Below, piece by piece: positions 18,986 through 27,076 of a DNA stretch of 34,449 bases. The notes beneath the pieces were generated by a model that saw nothing but the letters and a program-made list of their open reading frames with translations, was not told where the DNA came from and did no database searches. The stretch's first letter is position 1, and every line of letters begins with the position of its first letter. A program made the position numbers and the translations under genes. Source of the DNA: an uncultured beta proteobacterium (lineage in GTDB: Bacteria; Pseudomonadota; Gammaproteobacteria; Burkholderiales; Burkholderiaceae_C); NCBI GenBank assembly GCA_903845935.1, contig CAIMZI010000051.1, positions 1 through 34,449 of the forward strand, in the 5' to 3' direction.

Positions 18986-19828
18986 ATGAGCCCCGAACTT
19001 TCACAACGACTGAGCGCCGCGGTAGACGCCATGCCGGCCTTTCCAAAAAGCGTGCAACGCATTTTGGAACTGACGCGCGACGTCAACAGCACGCCCAAGG
19101 AACTGGTGGAGGTGATAGACAAGGATCCGGTGGTGACGGTCAAGATCCTCAAGGTGGTCAACTCGGCCTATTACAGCCTGCCCAAGCAGATCACTTCGAT
19201 TGCCCACGCCGTGGTCTACCTGGGCTTTAACACCATCAAGAATCTGGCGCTGAGCATTGCCGCCATCGGCATGCTGCCCAAGGACAGCGCTTCGGGCTTC
19301 GATGGGCAGCAATACCTCTTGCATTCGCTGGCCACAGCCGGCCTGGCCAAGCAGCTCGCCCACAGGGTCGATAACGCCGACCCCATGGACTGTTTTATCG
19401 CGGGCCTGTTGCACGACTTTGGCAAGGTAGTGCTGGCCGAATTCATGCCCCATGAATTCGGCGCCGCCCTGCAGGAATGCCAGAACGGCGGCCTCTCGCT
19501 GCAGCAGGCGCTGCACAAGCACCTGGGTGCGGACCATTTTGTGGTCGGCGCCATGCTGCTGGAGAAATGGCGCTTCGCACCGGCGCTGATAGAAACCATA
19601 CGCCACCAGGATCCGCAAAGCCTCAAGGACACCGACATGCTGGCCTGCGTCTTTGGCGCCAACCAGATCGCCAAAAAGTTGCAGTTCGGTTTTGGCGGTA
19701 ATCCCATGTTTGACGCGTTACCGGCCACGGTGCACAAGCGCCTGGGCGGCAACATCGATCAGGTGATTGCATCCCTGGGCGACCTCAACGCGCTATTCGA
19801 AGAGGCCAAATTATTCGCCAAACTATGA
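18986..19828 (+). CDS. HDOD domain signalling protein
   Basis: The 280-residue protein is a stand-alone HDOD domain (about 10-210), a family related to HD phosphohydrolases and used in bacterial signal output. It begins with a helix and the typical MPAFPKSVQRILELTRDVNS, then DPVVTVKILKVVNSAYYSLP and SIAHAVVYLGFNTIKNLALS, the family hallmarks. LLHDFGKVVLAEFMP keeps an HD-like pair, but HDOD proteins usually lack the full metal site. No receiver or GGDEF domain is fused. It is followed after 10 bases by the metallo-beta-lactamase-fold gene, so the two are probably cotranscribed. Molecular output unknown. Confidence 0.9.
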   Translation: MSPELSQRLSAAVDAMPAFPKSVQRILELTRDVNSTPKELVEVIDKDPVVTVKILKVVNSAYYSLPKQITSIAHAVVYLGFNTIKNLALSIAAIGMLPKDSASGFDGQQYLLHSLATAGLAKQLAHRVDNADPMDCFIAGLLHDFGKVVLAEFMPHEFGAALQECQNGGLSLQQALHKHLGADHFVVGAMLLEKWRFAPALIETIRHQDPQSLKDTDMLACVFGANQIAKKLQFGFGGNPMFDALPATVHKRLGGNIDQVIASLGDLNALFEEAKLFAKL

Positions 19829-19838
19829 GAGGCGTAGT

Positions 19839-20726
19839 ATGAAAGTCACATTCTGGGGCGTGCGAGGGTCGATTGCGTGTCCCGGTCCCCACACCGTGCG
19901 CTATGGCGGCAACACCACCTGCATTGAAATTCGCACCGACAGCAACGAGCTGATCATTCTGGACGCAGGCACCGGTATCTTCCCGCTTTCACAAAAGCTG
20001 CTGGCGGAGCTACCGATCACCGCCCATGTGCTGATCACGCACTCGCACTGGGACCACATCCAGGGTCTGCCGATGTTCATTCCCAACTTCATTCCCGGCA
20101 ACACCCTGCGCCTGCATGGCGGTTTTGATCCGGTTTCTGGCAGGGGCATAGAGCAGGTGATGGCGGTGCAACTCCAATACAGCTTTTTCCCGGTGCGCGA
20201 AGCCGAGATGAAGGCGCGCATCGAATACGTCAACCTGCGGCCCAATGAAACCGTGCAAGTGGGGTCTGCCAGGGTCACGCCCTGTCTGCTCAACCACCCG
20301 GTGATTGACTTTGGCTACCGTGTGGAATGCGACGGCAAGTCGGTCTTTTTCACCGGTGACCACGAGTCCCCCTACAACATCTATGAAGCTGGCGAAGAAG
20401 GCTTTGCCGAGTACCAGGTGTTTGTCGACGAAAAGCAGCAAAGCATTGTGGATGCCATCCGTGATGTGGATGTCTTCATCGCCGACAGTTCCTACACCGA
20501 CGCTGAATACGCCAGCAAAAAAGGCTGGGGCCACGGCAGCTACGGCAGCAGCATCGCCATCGCCCGGGCGGCCGGTGCCAAGCTGCTGTTCTGCACCCAC
20601 CACGAGCCCACGCGCAGCGACGATGCATTGGAAACCGTTTTTGCAGCGGCCCTGGCGGAGCATGCCGAACTGGCGGCCGGACTGGATGTGCGGTTGGCGC
20701 GCGAAGGCGATGTTTATGAGTTCTGA
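19839..20726 (+). CDS. Metallo-beta-lactamase-fold metal-dependent hydrolase
   Basis: A 295-residue MBL-fold enzyme. I place the start at the ATG at 19839 (MKVTFWGVRGSIACPGP); the open frame extends upstream into the HDOD gene but without family similarity. The metal motif HxHxDH is complete (His68, His70, Asp72, His73 in ITHSHWDHIQGLP). Further ligands are likely in LLNHPVIDFGYRVE and FTGDHESPY, and a late His in LLFCTHHEP. The family includes PhnP-like and cyclic-phosphodiester hydrolases, so a phosphodiester substrate is reasonable but not shown. Its stop overlaps the start of the NAD(P)HX repair gene. Confidence 0.88.
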   Translation: MKVTFWGVRGSIACPGPHTVRYGGNTTCIEIRTDSNELIILDAGTGIFPLSQKLLAELPITAHVLITHSHWDHIQGLPMFIPNFIPGNTLRLHGGFDPVSGRGIEQVMAVQLQYSFFPVREAEMKARIEYVNLRPNETVQVGSARVTPCLLNHPVIDFGYRVECDGKSVFFTGDHESPYNIYEAGEEGFAEYQVFVDEKQQSIVDAIRDVDVFIADSSYTDAEYASKKGWGHGSYGSSIAIARAAGAKLLFCTHHEPTRSDDALETVFAAALAEHAELAAGLDVRLAREGDVYEF

Positions 20727-22158
20727 GCGTATCCGCACCGGCTCCGGGCCGGCCTGCGACAGGCCTTGGCCGCTGCACAGCATCGCGCAAACCCGAGCGC
20801 TGGAAGCCTTGCCCGTAGTCGGCGGCCAGACCTTGATGCAAAGCGCCGGGCTGGCTCTGGCCAAACTCACACTGGCACTGGTGCCGCACGCCAAGACCCT
20901 CTGGGTCGCTTGCGGCCCGGGCAACAATGGCGGCGATGGACTGGAGGCCGCCGCCCACCTTCAGCGCTGGGGCAAACAGGTGCGGGTGAGCCTGGCGCAC
21001 GACCCAAAGCAAGCACCGTCCGACGCACGCCAGGCCTGGACGGCAGCGCAAGCAGCAGGTGTCGCGTGCACCGACAGCGCCCCACTGGAATATGACGCCT
21101 GCCTGGACGCGATGTTTGGCATTGGCACAGCGCGGCCGCTCAGCGGCGCTTATGCCGACTGGGCCCAGCGCATGAATGACTCCGCAGCACCGACCATTGC
21201 CGTCGATATCCCCAGCGGTCTGCATGCCGACACTGGCAGCGTCACCGAGCTGCATGTGGTGGCAGCGTATACCTTGAGTCTGCTGACGCTCAAGCCGGGC
21301 CTGTTTACCGGCAGCGGGCGCGACGCCTGTGGTGAAATCTGGTTCAACAACCTGGGCGTAGTCGAGCAAGGTCCGGCCTACGCGCTGCTGCAGGGCCCTG
21401 GCGCACCAACAAGCAGGCAGCACGCCAGCCACAAGGGCAGCTATGGCGACGTGTGCATCGTCGGGGGAACTACGGGCATGACCGGTGCCGCCCTGCTGGC
21501 GGGGCGCTCGGCGCTGCACGGTGGCGCCGGACGTGTGTTTATCTGTCCGCTAGGGGCCAGCGCGCCAAGTCTGGATGCCGCGCAACCCGAGCTGATGTTT
21601 CGAAGCTTCGCCGAGCTGGACTGCAAGTACATGACCCTGGTCGCCGGTTGCGGCGGCGGCCAGGCCATCCGCGAATTTCTGCCGCAGATGCTGCGCGAAG
21701 CCAGGCAGCTGGTGCTCGACGCCGATGCCCTGAACCGCACGGCAGAAGACCCGGTCTTGCAGCAGCTGGTCGCGCAACGCCCCTCTGGCAGCACGGTGAT
21801 GACGCCGCATCCGCTGGAAGCGGCCAGACTGCTGGGCTGTGGCTCCGCACACATTCAAGCCGATCGGCTGGCCGCAGCCCAAGCCTTGGCACAACGCTTT
21901 CAATGCGTGGTGGTGCTCAAGGGATCGGGCAGTATCATCGCCACACCCGGGCACATTCCACACCTTAACCCCACCGGCAATGCCAGGCTGGCAAGTGCCG
22001 CCACCGGAGACGTGCTGGCCGGCCTGATTGGTGCCCGTCTGGCGAGCGGACAGACCGCGCTGCATGCGGCCTGTGACTCCGTCTACCAGCATGGGCTGGC
22101 GGCTGACCATTGGCCCGGCCCGGTGCTGAACGCATCGGCGCTGTGCCAGTGGAAATAA
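20716..22158 (+). CDS. nnr: Bifunctional NAD(P)HX epimerase / ADP-dependent NAD(P)HX dehydratase
   Basis: This YjeF-type metabolite-repair enzyme restores hydrated NADH and NADPH. The 480-residue product has an N-terminal epimerase domain (about 20-230) with the Rossmann-type VACGPGNNGGDGLEAAAHL and VDIPSGLHADTG. The C-terminal ribokinase-like dehydratase domain (about 235-480) has HKGSYGDVCIVGGTTGMTGA, TPHPLEAARLLG, VVLKGSGSII and NARLASAATGDVLAGLIGA; the GD pair is the expected catalytic region. The start at ATG 20716 overlaps the MBL gene by 11 bases; ATG 20710 is an alternative two codons longer. It converges on rnr with six bases between stops. Confidence 0.93.
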   Translation: MSSERIRTGSGPACDRPWPLHSIAQTRALEALPVVGGQTLMQSAGLALAKLTLALVPHAKTLWVACGPGNNGGDGLEAAAHLQRWGKQVRVSLAHDPKQAPSDARQAWTAAQAAGVACTDSAPLEYDACLDAMFGIGTARPLSGAYADWAQRMNDSAAPTIAVDIPSGLHADTGSVTELHVVAAYTLSLLTLKPGLFTGSGRDACGEIWFNNLGVVEQGPAYALLQGPGAPTSRQHASHKGSYGDVCIVGGTTGMTGAALLAGRSALHGGAGRVFICPLGASAPSLDAAQPELMFRSFAELDCKYMTLVAGCGGGQAIREFLPQMLREARQLVLDADALNRTAEDPVLQQLVAQRPSGSTVMTPHPLEAARLLGCGSAHIQADRLAAAQALAQRFQCVVVLKGSGSIIATPGHIPHLNPTGNARLASAATGDVLAGLIGARLASGQTALHAACDSVYQHGLAADHWPGPVLNASALCQWK

Positions 22159-22164
22159 AAACCC

Positions 22165-24462
22165 TTAGCGCTTTTTACGCGCCGCTTTTTTCGACGTGGC
22201 CGACGGACGCTCGACCGGTTTCGCTGCAGCGGACTTAGCGGTACGCCCTGACTTGGACGCAGCTCGACGCGGTTCGCTCAGAAAAGTTCGCCCGCCCAAC
22301 TCGGCCTCCGAGCGATCTTGCAGCGGCGCACGCAGCTTGCCATCCTTGCCACCGGGCTTGTCGCCGGCCGTGCGGCTGACCAAGCCATCGTTCTCGTTGA
22401 CCAAGCGAAAGTCGATCTTGCGGCCATCAAGGTCCACGCGACTGACCTGAATCCGCACCCTTGTGCCTATGGCGTAACGGGTACCGGTGCGTTCACCGCG
22501 CAGTTCCTGGCGCATTTCATCAAAGCGGAAATACTCTCCGCCGAGTTCGGTGATATGCACCAGACCTTCCACATACATGGAGTCCAGCGTCACAAACAGT
22601 CCAAAGCTGGTGGCCGAGCTGACGACGCCGCCATATTCCTCGCCCAAATGCTCGCGCATGTATTTGCATTTGAGCCAGGCTTCCACATCGCGGCTGGCCT
22701 CGTCGGCCCGGCGCTCGTTGGCGCTGCAATGCAGACCGGCAGCCTCCCAGGCCAAGCCTTCAGCGCTGGCCTTGCGTGGCTTTTCGCCCGGATCTTTCAC
22801 CTTGGAGGCCAGGCCTTTTTCCAAGCGCCGCGCCAGCTTGGCATGGGCCTCACCGGGTACCGGGAGAGTCGGCAACTGGTAACGTGCCTTCTCGAGAATC
22901 GCCTTGATTACCCGGTGCACCAGCAGATCCGGATAGCGCCGGATCGGGCTGGTGAAGTGGGTGTAGGCGTCAAAGGCCAGACCGAAGTGGCCGCTATTGG
23001 CGGGCGTGTAAATCGCCTGCTGCATGGAGCGCAAGAGCATGGAATGGATTTGCTGCGCATCCGGCCGGTCTTTAGTGGCCTGGGCAATCGCCTGGAACTC
23101 GCCCGGCTTGGGGTCGTCGCCAATGGTCATGCCCAGACCAGTGGCCTTGAGATAGTTGCGCAGCGTCTCCATCTTCTCGGGCGTCGGGCCCTCATGCACC
23201 CGGAACAGCCCCGGATGCTTGCTTTGCGCGATGAAATCGGCGCTGCAGACATTGGCCGCCAACATGGCCTCTTCAATCACGCGATGCGCCACATTGCGGG
23301 TGCGCGGAATGATTTTTTCGATGCGACCGTTTTCGTCGCAGACGATTTGCGTCTCGGTGGTTTCAAAGTCCACCGCGCCGCGCTTTTGCCGCGACTTCAG
23401 GAGCGCCTGAAACACACCATGCAGGTTGAGCAAGTCATCGACGCGGTCCTTGCGTTTGATCGCCTCCGGGCCCTTGGTGTTGCTCAGAATCGCAGCCACC
23501 TCGGTGTAGGTGAAGCGCGCATGGCTCCACATCACGGCCGGGTAAAACTGATAGGCGTCGACCTCACCGTCCTCGGTGACCAGCATGTCGCAGACCATGC
23601 ACAGGCGCTCGACTTCCGGGTTCAGCGAGCACAGGCCGTTGGAGAGTTTTTCCGGCAGCATGGGAATCACGCGGCGCGGAAAGTACACGCTGGTGGCGCG
23701 GTCGTAGGCGTCCACATCAATGGCGCTGCCGGTCTGCACATAGTGGCTGACATCGGCAATCGCCACCAGCAAGCGCCAGCCCTTGATGGCGCTGCGTCCG
23801 CGGCCCTTGGAATAGGGCTCGCAATACACGGCATCGTCAAAGTCACGGGCATCTTCGCCGTCAATCGTCACCAGGGGTATGTCGGTCAGATCGATGCGGT
23901 TGAGCTTGTCCGGCGCTCGCACAGCATCCGGCAGGGTGCGGGCCAGGGCCACACAGGCCTCGGAAAACTCATGCGGCACGCTGTACTTGCGCACGGCAAT
24001 TTCAATTTCCATGCCGGGGTCGTCGACCTCGCCCAGCACCTCTTTGATGCGTCCCACGGGCTGACCAAACAGCGCTGGCGGCTCCACCAGTTCCACCACC
24101 ACCACCTGTCCGGCCTTGGCCATACTGATAGCGCCTTTGGGAATCAGTACGTCCTGGCCGTAGCGCTTGTCTTCGGGCGCCACCAACCAGACACCGCTTT
24201 CCTGTAGCAGGCGGCCGATGATGGGCTGCTTGGAGCGCTCCACAATCTCCACCACCCGGCCCTCGGGCCGGCCCTTGCGGTCACTGCGCACGATGCGGAC
24301 CTTGACGCGGTCCTTGTGCAGCACGGCGCGCATCTCATTAGGGGGTAAATAAATGTCCGCAGCACCGTCGTCGCGCGACACAAAACCGTGTCCATCGCGG
24401 TGCCCTTGAACAATGCCTTCTACTTCGTCCAGCAAGCCGCTGGTTTGGCTGATATTTTTAAT
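22165..24462 (-). CDS. rnr: Ribonuclease R (3'-5' exoribonuclease); start codon uncertain
   Basis: RNase R degrades structured RNA processively in the 3'-5' direction and takes part in rRNA and tmRNA quality control. From 24462 the product is 765 residues: two cold-shock/OB domains (VQGHRDGHGFV, DIYLPPNEMRAVLHKDRV), the RNB catalytic domain with VTIDGEDARDFDDAVYCE (Asp201, Asp207, Asp209, Asp210), PIRRYPDLLVHR, an S1 domain (GGVVSSATSFGLFVTLDS) and a Lys/Ala-rich basic tail ending KKAARKKR. There is no in-frame ATG, GTG or TTG with a good ribosome site near the start of homology. ATT at 24460-24462 (then KNISQTSGLLDEVEG) or TTG at 24435 are candidates. The frame stays open to 24678, but that part looks non-coding. 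The ~80-residue N-terminal helix-turn-helix of E. coli RNase R is absent. Confidence 0.93.
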   Translation of the reverse strand: MKNISQTSGLLDEVEGIVQGHRDGHGFVSRDDGAADIYLPPNEMRAVLHKDRVKVRIVRSDRKGRPEGRVVEIVERSKQPIIGRLLQESGVWLVAPEDKRYGQDVLIPKGAISMAKAGQVVVVELVEPPALFGQPVGRIKEVLGEVDDPGMEIEIAVRKYSVPHEFSEACVALARTLPDAVRAPDKLNRIDLTDIPLVTIDGEDARDFDDAVYCEPYSKGRGRSAIKGWRLLVAIADVSHYVQTGSAIDVDAYDRATSVYFPRRVIPMLPEKLSNGLCSLNPEVERLCMVCDMLVTEDGEVDAYQFYPAVMWSHARFTYTEVAAILSNTKGPEAIKRKDRVDDLLNLHGVFQALLKSRQKRGAVDFETTETQIVCDENGRIEKIIPRTRNVAHRVIEEAMLAANVCSADFIAQSKHPGLFRVHEGPTPEKMETLRNYLKATGLGMTIGDDPKPGEFQAIAQATKDRPDAQQIHSMLLRSMQQAIYTPANSGHFGLAFDAYTHFTSPIRRYPDLLVHRVIKAILEKARYQLPTLPVPGEAHAKLARRLEKGLASKVKDPGEKPRKASAEGLAWEAAGLHCSANERRADEASRDVEAWLKCKYMREHLGEEYGGVVSSATSFGLFVTLDSMYVEGLVHITELGGEYFRFDEMRQELRGERTGTRYAIGTRVRIQVSRVDLDGRKIDFRLVNENDGLVSRTAGDKPGGKDGKLRAPLQDRSEAELGGRTFLSEPRRAASKSGRTAKSAAAKPVERPSATSKKAARKKR

Positions 24463-24594
24463 ACAACTTCTCGCTTTCCTGAGATGCCTGTGTCGCGCGG
24501 CACCAACCGCGCACTTGCTGCATGCGAATTCAACTAGCCGATCCCGACTGCATGCAAGTATGCGCCAGAATCGTGGTGGTATCGTGTAGCACAA

Positions 24595-24629
24595 AGGGGA
24601 ACCCCCATGGGCCGGTGTGAGAACCGGCC
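24595..24629. repeat. Two adjacent inverted repeats upstream of rnr
   Basis: GGGG-AA-CCCC (24595-24604) is followed by GGCCGGT / ACCGGCC around a 6-base loop (24610-24629). They lie in the 242-bp gap between rnr and tRNA-Leu (24463-24704), which has no gene that I can support. There is no T-run to make either a clear terminator. They could be leader structures of rnr; function unknown. Confidence 0.4.
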
Positions 24630-24688
24630 GCATTCCTCTCATTTCAAAAAAGTGATTGGGGGGGTCCGAAAGACGCAAAACAGCATGC

Positions 24689-24694
24689 TATACT
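24689..24694 (+). promoter_or_regulatory. Probable -10 element of the tRNA-Leu promoter
   Basis: TATACT lies 10 bases before the tRNA 5' end, the expected place for a -10 hexamer of a tRNA gene. A matching -35 hexamer is not evident. Confidence 0.5.
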
Positions 24695-24704
24695 TGCACT
24701 CGCT

Positions 24705-24791
24705 GCCCAGATGGCGAAATTGGTAGACGCACTAGCTTCAGGTGCTAGCGATGGCAACATCGTGGAAGTTCGAGTCTTCTTCTGGGCACCA
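24705..24791 (+). tRNA. tRNA-Leu (anticodon CAG)
   Basis: An 87-base tRNA including the encoded CCA. Acceptor arms GCCCAGA and TCTGGGC pair fully, followed by discriminator A and CCA. The anticodon stem CTAGC/GCTAG encloses TTCAGGT with CAG at 24739-24741, so it reads CUG leucine codons. The long variable arm (GATGGCAACATC region) is typical of tRNA-Leu, and the T loop is TTCGAGT. It is a single gene with its own terminator. Confidence 0.97.
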
Positions 24792-24800
24792 AAATAGAAC

Positions 24801-24830
24801 AGGCCTGTGACGCAAGTCACAGGCCTTTTT
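24801..24830 (+). terminator. Intrinsic terminator after tRNA-Leu
   Basis: A perfect 11-bp stem (AGGCCTGTGAC with GTCACAGGCCT) closes a GCAA tetraloop and is followed at once by TTTT. It starts nine bases after the tRNA 3' end. It insulates the DUF3820 gene, which begins 27 bases later. Confidence 0.92.
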
Positions 24831-24856
24831 CTTTTGCCCCTCCTCCACACCGATCT

Positions 24857-25075
24857 ATGAATCCAGAGGATTTGGAACTGCTGCTGACGCGCGAGATGCC
24901 GTTTGGAAAGCACAAGGGCCGCTGCATTGCCGACCTGCCGGGCGACTACCTGCGCTGGTTTGTGCGTGAGGGCGTCCCAAAAAATGAAATCGGCCGTCTG
25001 ATCAACCTCATGCACGAGATTGACCACAACGGCCTGTCGGATTTGCTCACGCCCTTGCGGGCGCTGCGACGTTAA
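24857..25075 (+). CDS. DUF3820 family small protein
   Basis: A 72-residue protein of the DUF3820 family, sometimes labelled a putative quorum-sensing-regulated virulence factor; its biochemical role is unknown. The family core is clear: [20 protein letters not shown] then [13 protein letters not shown]. It is cytoplasmic by sequence, with no signal peptide or membrane segment. Its stop overlaps the rimO stop on the opposite strand (25072-25075). Confidence 0.85.
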   Translation: MNPEDLELLLTREMPFGKHKGRCIADLPGDYLRWFVREGVPKNEIGRLINLMHEIDHNGLSDLLTPLRALRR

Positions 25076-26484
25076 AAGGGTTGCGCCACCAGATCGTGCC
25101 CTTCCGCCCGGACAATGCGCGCCTTGGTGAACTCGCCCACCTTTAGCGTCTTGCTGATCTTCTCAGGTGGCAACAAACGCACCACGCCGTCGATCTCGGG
25201 CGCATCCGCATAGCTGCGGCCGATGCCGCCCTTCTTGCCCATACCCGGTGCCGAGTCCACCAAGATTTGCATGGTGGCACCGACACGGCGCTGCAGGCGC
25301 GCCGCCGACACCCGTTCGGCCACCTCCATAAAGCGGCCACGGCGCTCTTCGCGCAACTCAGGCGCCAGCATGCCCGGCAACGCATTGGCGGCAGCGCCGT
25401 CCACCGGGCTATAGGCAAAACAACCGGCGCGGTCGATCTGCGCCTCTTCCAGAAAGTCGAGCAGATGCTGGAACTCTTCTTCCGTCTCGCCGGGGAAGCC
25501 GGCAATAAAGGTGCTGCGCACCACCAGCTCAGGGCAGACTTCGCGCCACTGCTGGATACGCTCCAGGTTCTTTTCACCGCTGGCCGGGCGCTTCATGCGA
25601 CGCAGCACATCCGGGTGGCTGTGTTGCAGCGGCACGTCCAGGTACGGCAGCACCAGACCACTGGCCATCAGCGGCAGGACCGCGTCCACGCTGGGATAGG
25701 GGTAGACATAGTGCAGGCGCACCCAGGCGCCATAGCCCTGAGCAATTTCGCCCAGGGTCTGCACCAGTTCCTGCATGCGGGTCTTGACCGGCTTGCCGTC
25801 CCAAAAACCGGTGCGGTATTTCACGTCCACGCCATAGGCCGAGGTGTCCTGACTGATCACCAGCAGCTCCTTCACGCCGCCTTCAAACAGGGCGCGCGCC
25901 TCGGTCAGCACATCGCCAATCGGGCGCGACACCAGATCACCGCGCATGCTGGGGATGATGCAGAAGGTGCAGCGGTGGTTGCAGCCCTCGCTGATCTTCA
26001 GGTAGGCATAGTGGCGGGGGGTGAGCTTGATGCCGGCCACGCCAAAGGGATTGGGCACCAGGTCGGTAAACGGGTCGTGCGGCTTGGGCAGGTGCAGGTG
26101 GATGGCGTCCATCACCTCCTGCGTGGCATGCGGGCCGGTCACGGCCAGCACCCTCGGGTGCATCTCGCGCACCATATTGCCGCCATCCTTGCCGGTCTTG
26201 GCGCCCAGGCAGCCGGTGACGATGACGCGGCCGTTTTCGGCCAGCGCCTCGCCGATGGTGTCCAGGCTTTCCTGCACCGCTTCGTCGATGAAGCCGCAGG
26301 TGTTGACGATGACAATGTCAGCGCCCTGGAAGGTCTTGGAGGTCTGGTAGCCCTCGGCGCTCAGGCGCGTGAGGATCAGCTCAGAGTCGGTCAGGGCCTT
26401 GGGGCAGCCCAGGGATACGAATCCGACTTGGGGGGCTTTGGCAGCGGGAACTGCGGGAGAAATAGGGGAAAGGGTGTCGCTCAT
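25072..26484 (-). CDS. rimO: Ribosomal protein S12 methylthiotransferase RimO
   Basis: RimO is a radical-SAM enzyme that adds a methylthio group to a conserved Asp of ribosomal protein S12. I place the start at ATG 26484 (MSDTLSPIS), giving 470 residues; the frame is open 43 codons further but without similarity. The N-terminal UPF0004 domain has Cys27 (SLGCPKA), Cys63 (NTCGFID) and Cys92 (GCLGA) for the auxiliary Fe-S cluster. The radical-SAM motif is Cys168, Cys172, Cys175 ([17 protein letters not shown]). A TRAM domain ends the chain (from about 400). It lies 43 bases after phaR and may be cotranscribed with it. Confidence 0.96.
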   Translation of the reverse strand: MSDTLSPISPAVPAAKAPQVGFVSLGCPKALTDSELILTRLSAEGYQTSKTFQGADIVIVNTCGFIDEAVQESLDTIGEALAENGRVIVTGCLGAKTGKDGGNMVREMHPRVLAVTGPHATQEVMDAIHLHLPKPHDPFTDLVPNPFGVAGIKLTPRHYAYLKISEGCNHRCTFCIIPSMRGDLVSRPIGDVLTEARALFEGGVKELLVISQDTSAYGVDVKYRTGFWDGKPVKTRMQELVQTLGEIAQGYGAWVRLHYVYPYPSVDAVLPLMASGLVLPYLDVPLQHSHPDVLRRMKRPASGEKNLERIQQWREVCPELVVRSTFIAGFPGETEEEFQHLLDFLEEAQIDRAGCFAYSPVDGAAANALPGMLAPELREERRGRFMEVAERVSAARLQRRVGATMQILVDSAPGMGKKGGIGRSYADAPEIDGVVRLLPPEKISKTLKVGEFTKARIVRAEGHDLVAQPF

Positions 26485-26527
26485 GCCCCGATTGTCCCCG
26501 CATTTGCATGGCCGGGATTGCCGAAGG

Positions 26528-26977
26528 TCAGCGCTTGATGCCCAGGGTGCCCAGAAACTGCTCGGTTTGCTTGGCCATTTGCTCCTGCATCTGGGTAAAC
26601 ATATTGCCGCCAATCACGCCCTTGACAATGGGCGACTGCATGTCCATCAGGGACTGCATGTTCTTCTCCAGATAGCCGCCCATAAAGCCCTGCATGGTGT
26701 GACCGTAAAAACGGATGATGTGGGCCAGCACCGGTGCGGTAAACATGGGCGTGCCCTGGGCTTCCTCTTCCAAAATGATTTGCAGCAAAATGCTGCGCGT
26801 CAGGTCGTCCCCGGTCTTGGCATCGCGCACCACAAAGGCCTCGCTGTCCATCACCAACTGCTTGATCTCGGTCAGCGTGATGTAGCTCGATGTGTCCGTG
26901 TCATACAAGCGACGGTTGGGATACTTCTTGATGATCCGTTCGGTGGACCCGGCTTCTTTGGTAATCGTTTTTGGCAT
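26528..26977 (-). CDS. phaR: Polyhydroxyalkanoate synthesis repressor PhaR
   Basis: PhaR senses PHA granules and represses phasin and PHA genes, often including its own. The 149-residue product from ATG 26977 has the PHB/PHA accumulation DNA-binding domain (about 12-72) with [20 protein letters not shown] and [10 protein letters not shown], then PHB_acc repeats ([20 protein letters not shown] and after) and a Met/Gln-rich tail that may bind granules. The frame is open 24 codons further upstream, but AGGAAG 11 bases before 26977 and family similarity favour this start. A promoter and a PhaR-type operator lie upstream. Confidence 0.93.
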   Translation of the reverse strand: MPKTITKEAGSTERIIKKYPNRRLYDTDTSSYITLTEIKQLVMDSEAFVVRDAKTGDDLTRSILLQIILEEEAQGTPMFTAPVLAHIIRFYGHTMQGFMGGYLEKNMQSLMDMQSPIVKGVIGGNMFTQMQEQMAKQTEQFLGTLGIKR

Positions 26978-27013
26978 GTCTGTTCGGGCTTCCTGTGCGT
27001 AGCAAGCAATGTA

Positions 27014-27024
27014 CTGCACCGCAG
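27014..27024 (-). promoter_or_regulatory. Candidate PhaR operator (CTGC-N3-GCAG)
   Basis: CTGC-ACC-GCAG is an exact match to the CTGC-N3/4-GCAG element described for PhaR in Paracoccus. It lies just downstream of the phaR -10 element and would cover the transcription start, a good place for autorepression. Confidence 0.65.
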
Positions 27025-27027
27025 CAC

Positions 27028-27056
27028 ATTTTAGGGATGGCCAATCCATCCGACAA
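27028..27056 (-). promoter_or_regulatory. phaR promoter
   Basis: TTGTCG (-35, 27051-27056) and TAAAAT (-10, 27028-27033) are 17 bases apart on the minus strand, a good sigma-70 promoter. The start of transcription should be near 27021, about 45 bases before the phaR ATG. The spacer contains a perfect inverted repeat GGATGG-N5-CCATCC (27035-27051). Confidence 0.75.
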
Positions 27057-27076
27057 CAGGAATACCCTGATGGACG

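Noticed and set aside
22318..24207. 629-codon open frame on the plus strand opposite rnr
   Set aside because: Antisense shadow with a His/Gly/Ala-rich composition; RNase R on the minus strand explains the region.
25267..26538. 423-codon open frame opposite rimO
   Set aside because: Shadow frame; the rimO motifs are complete on the other strand.
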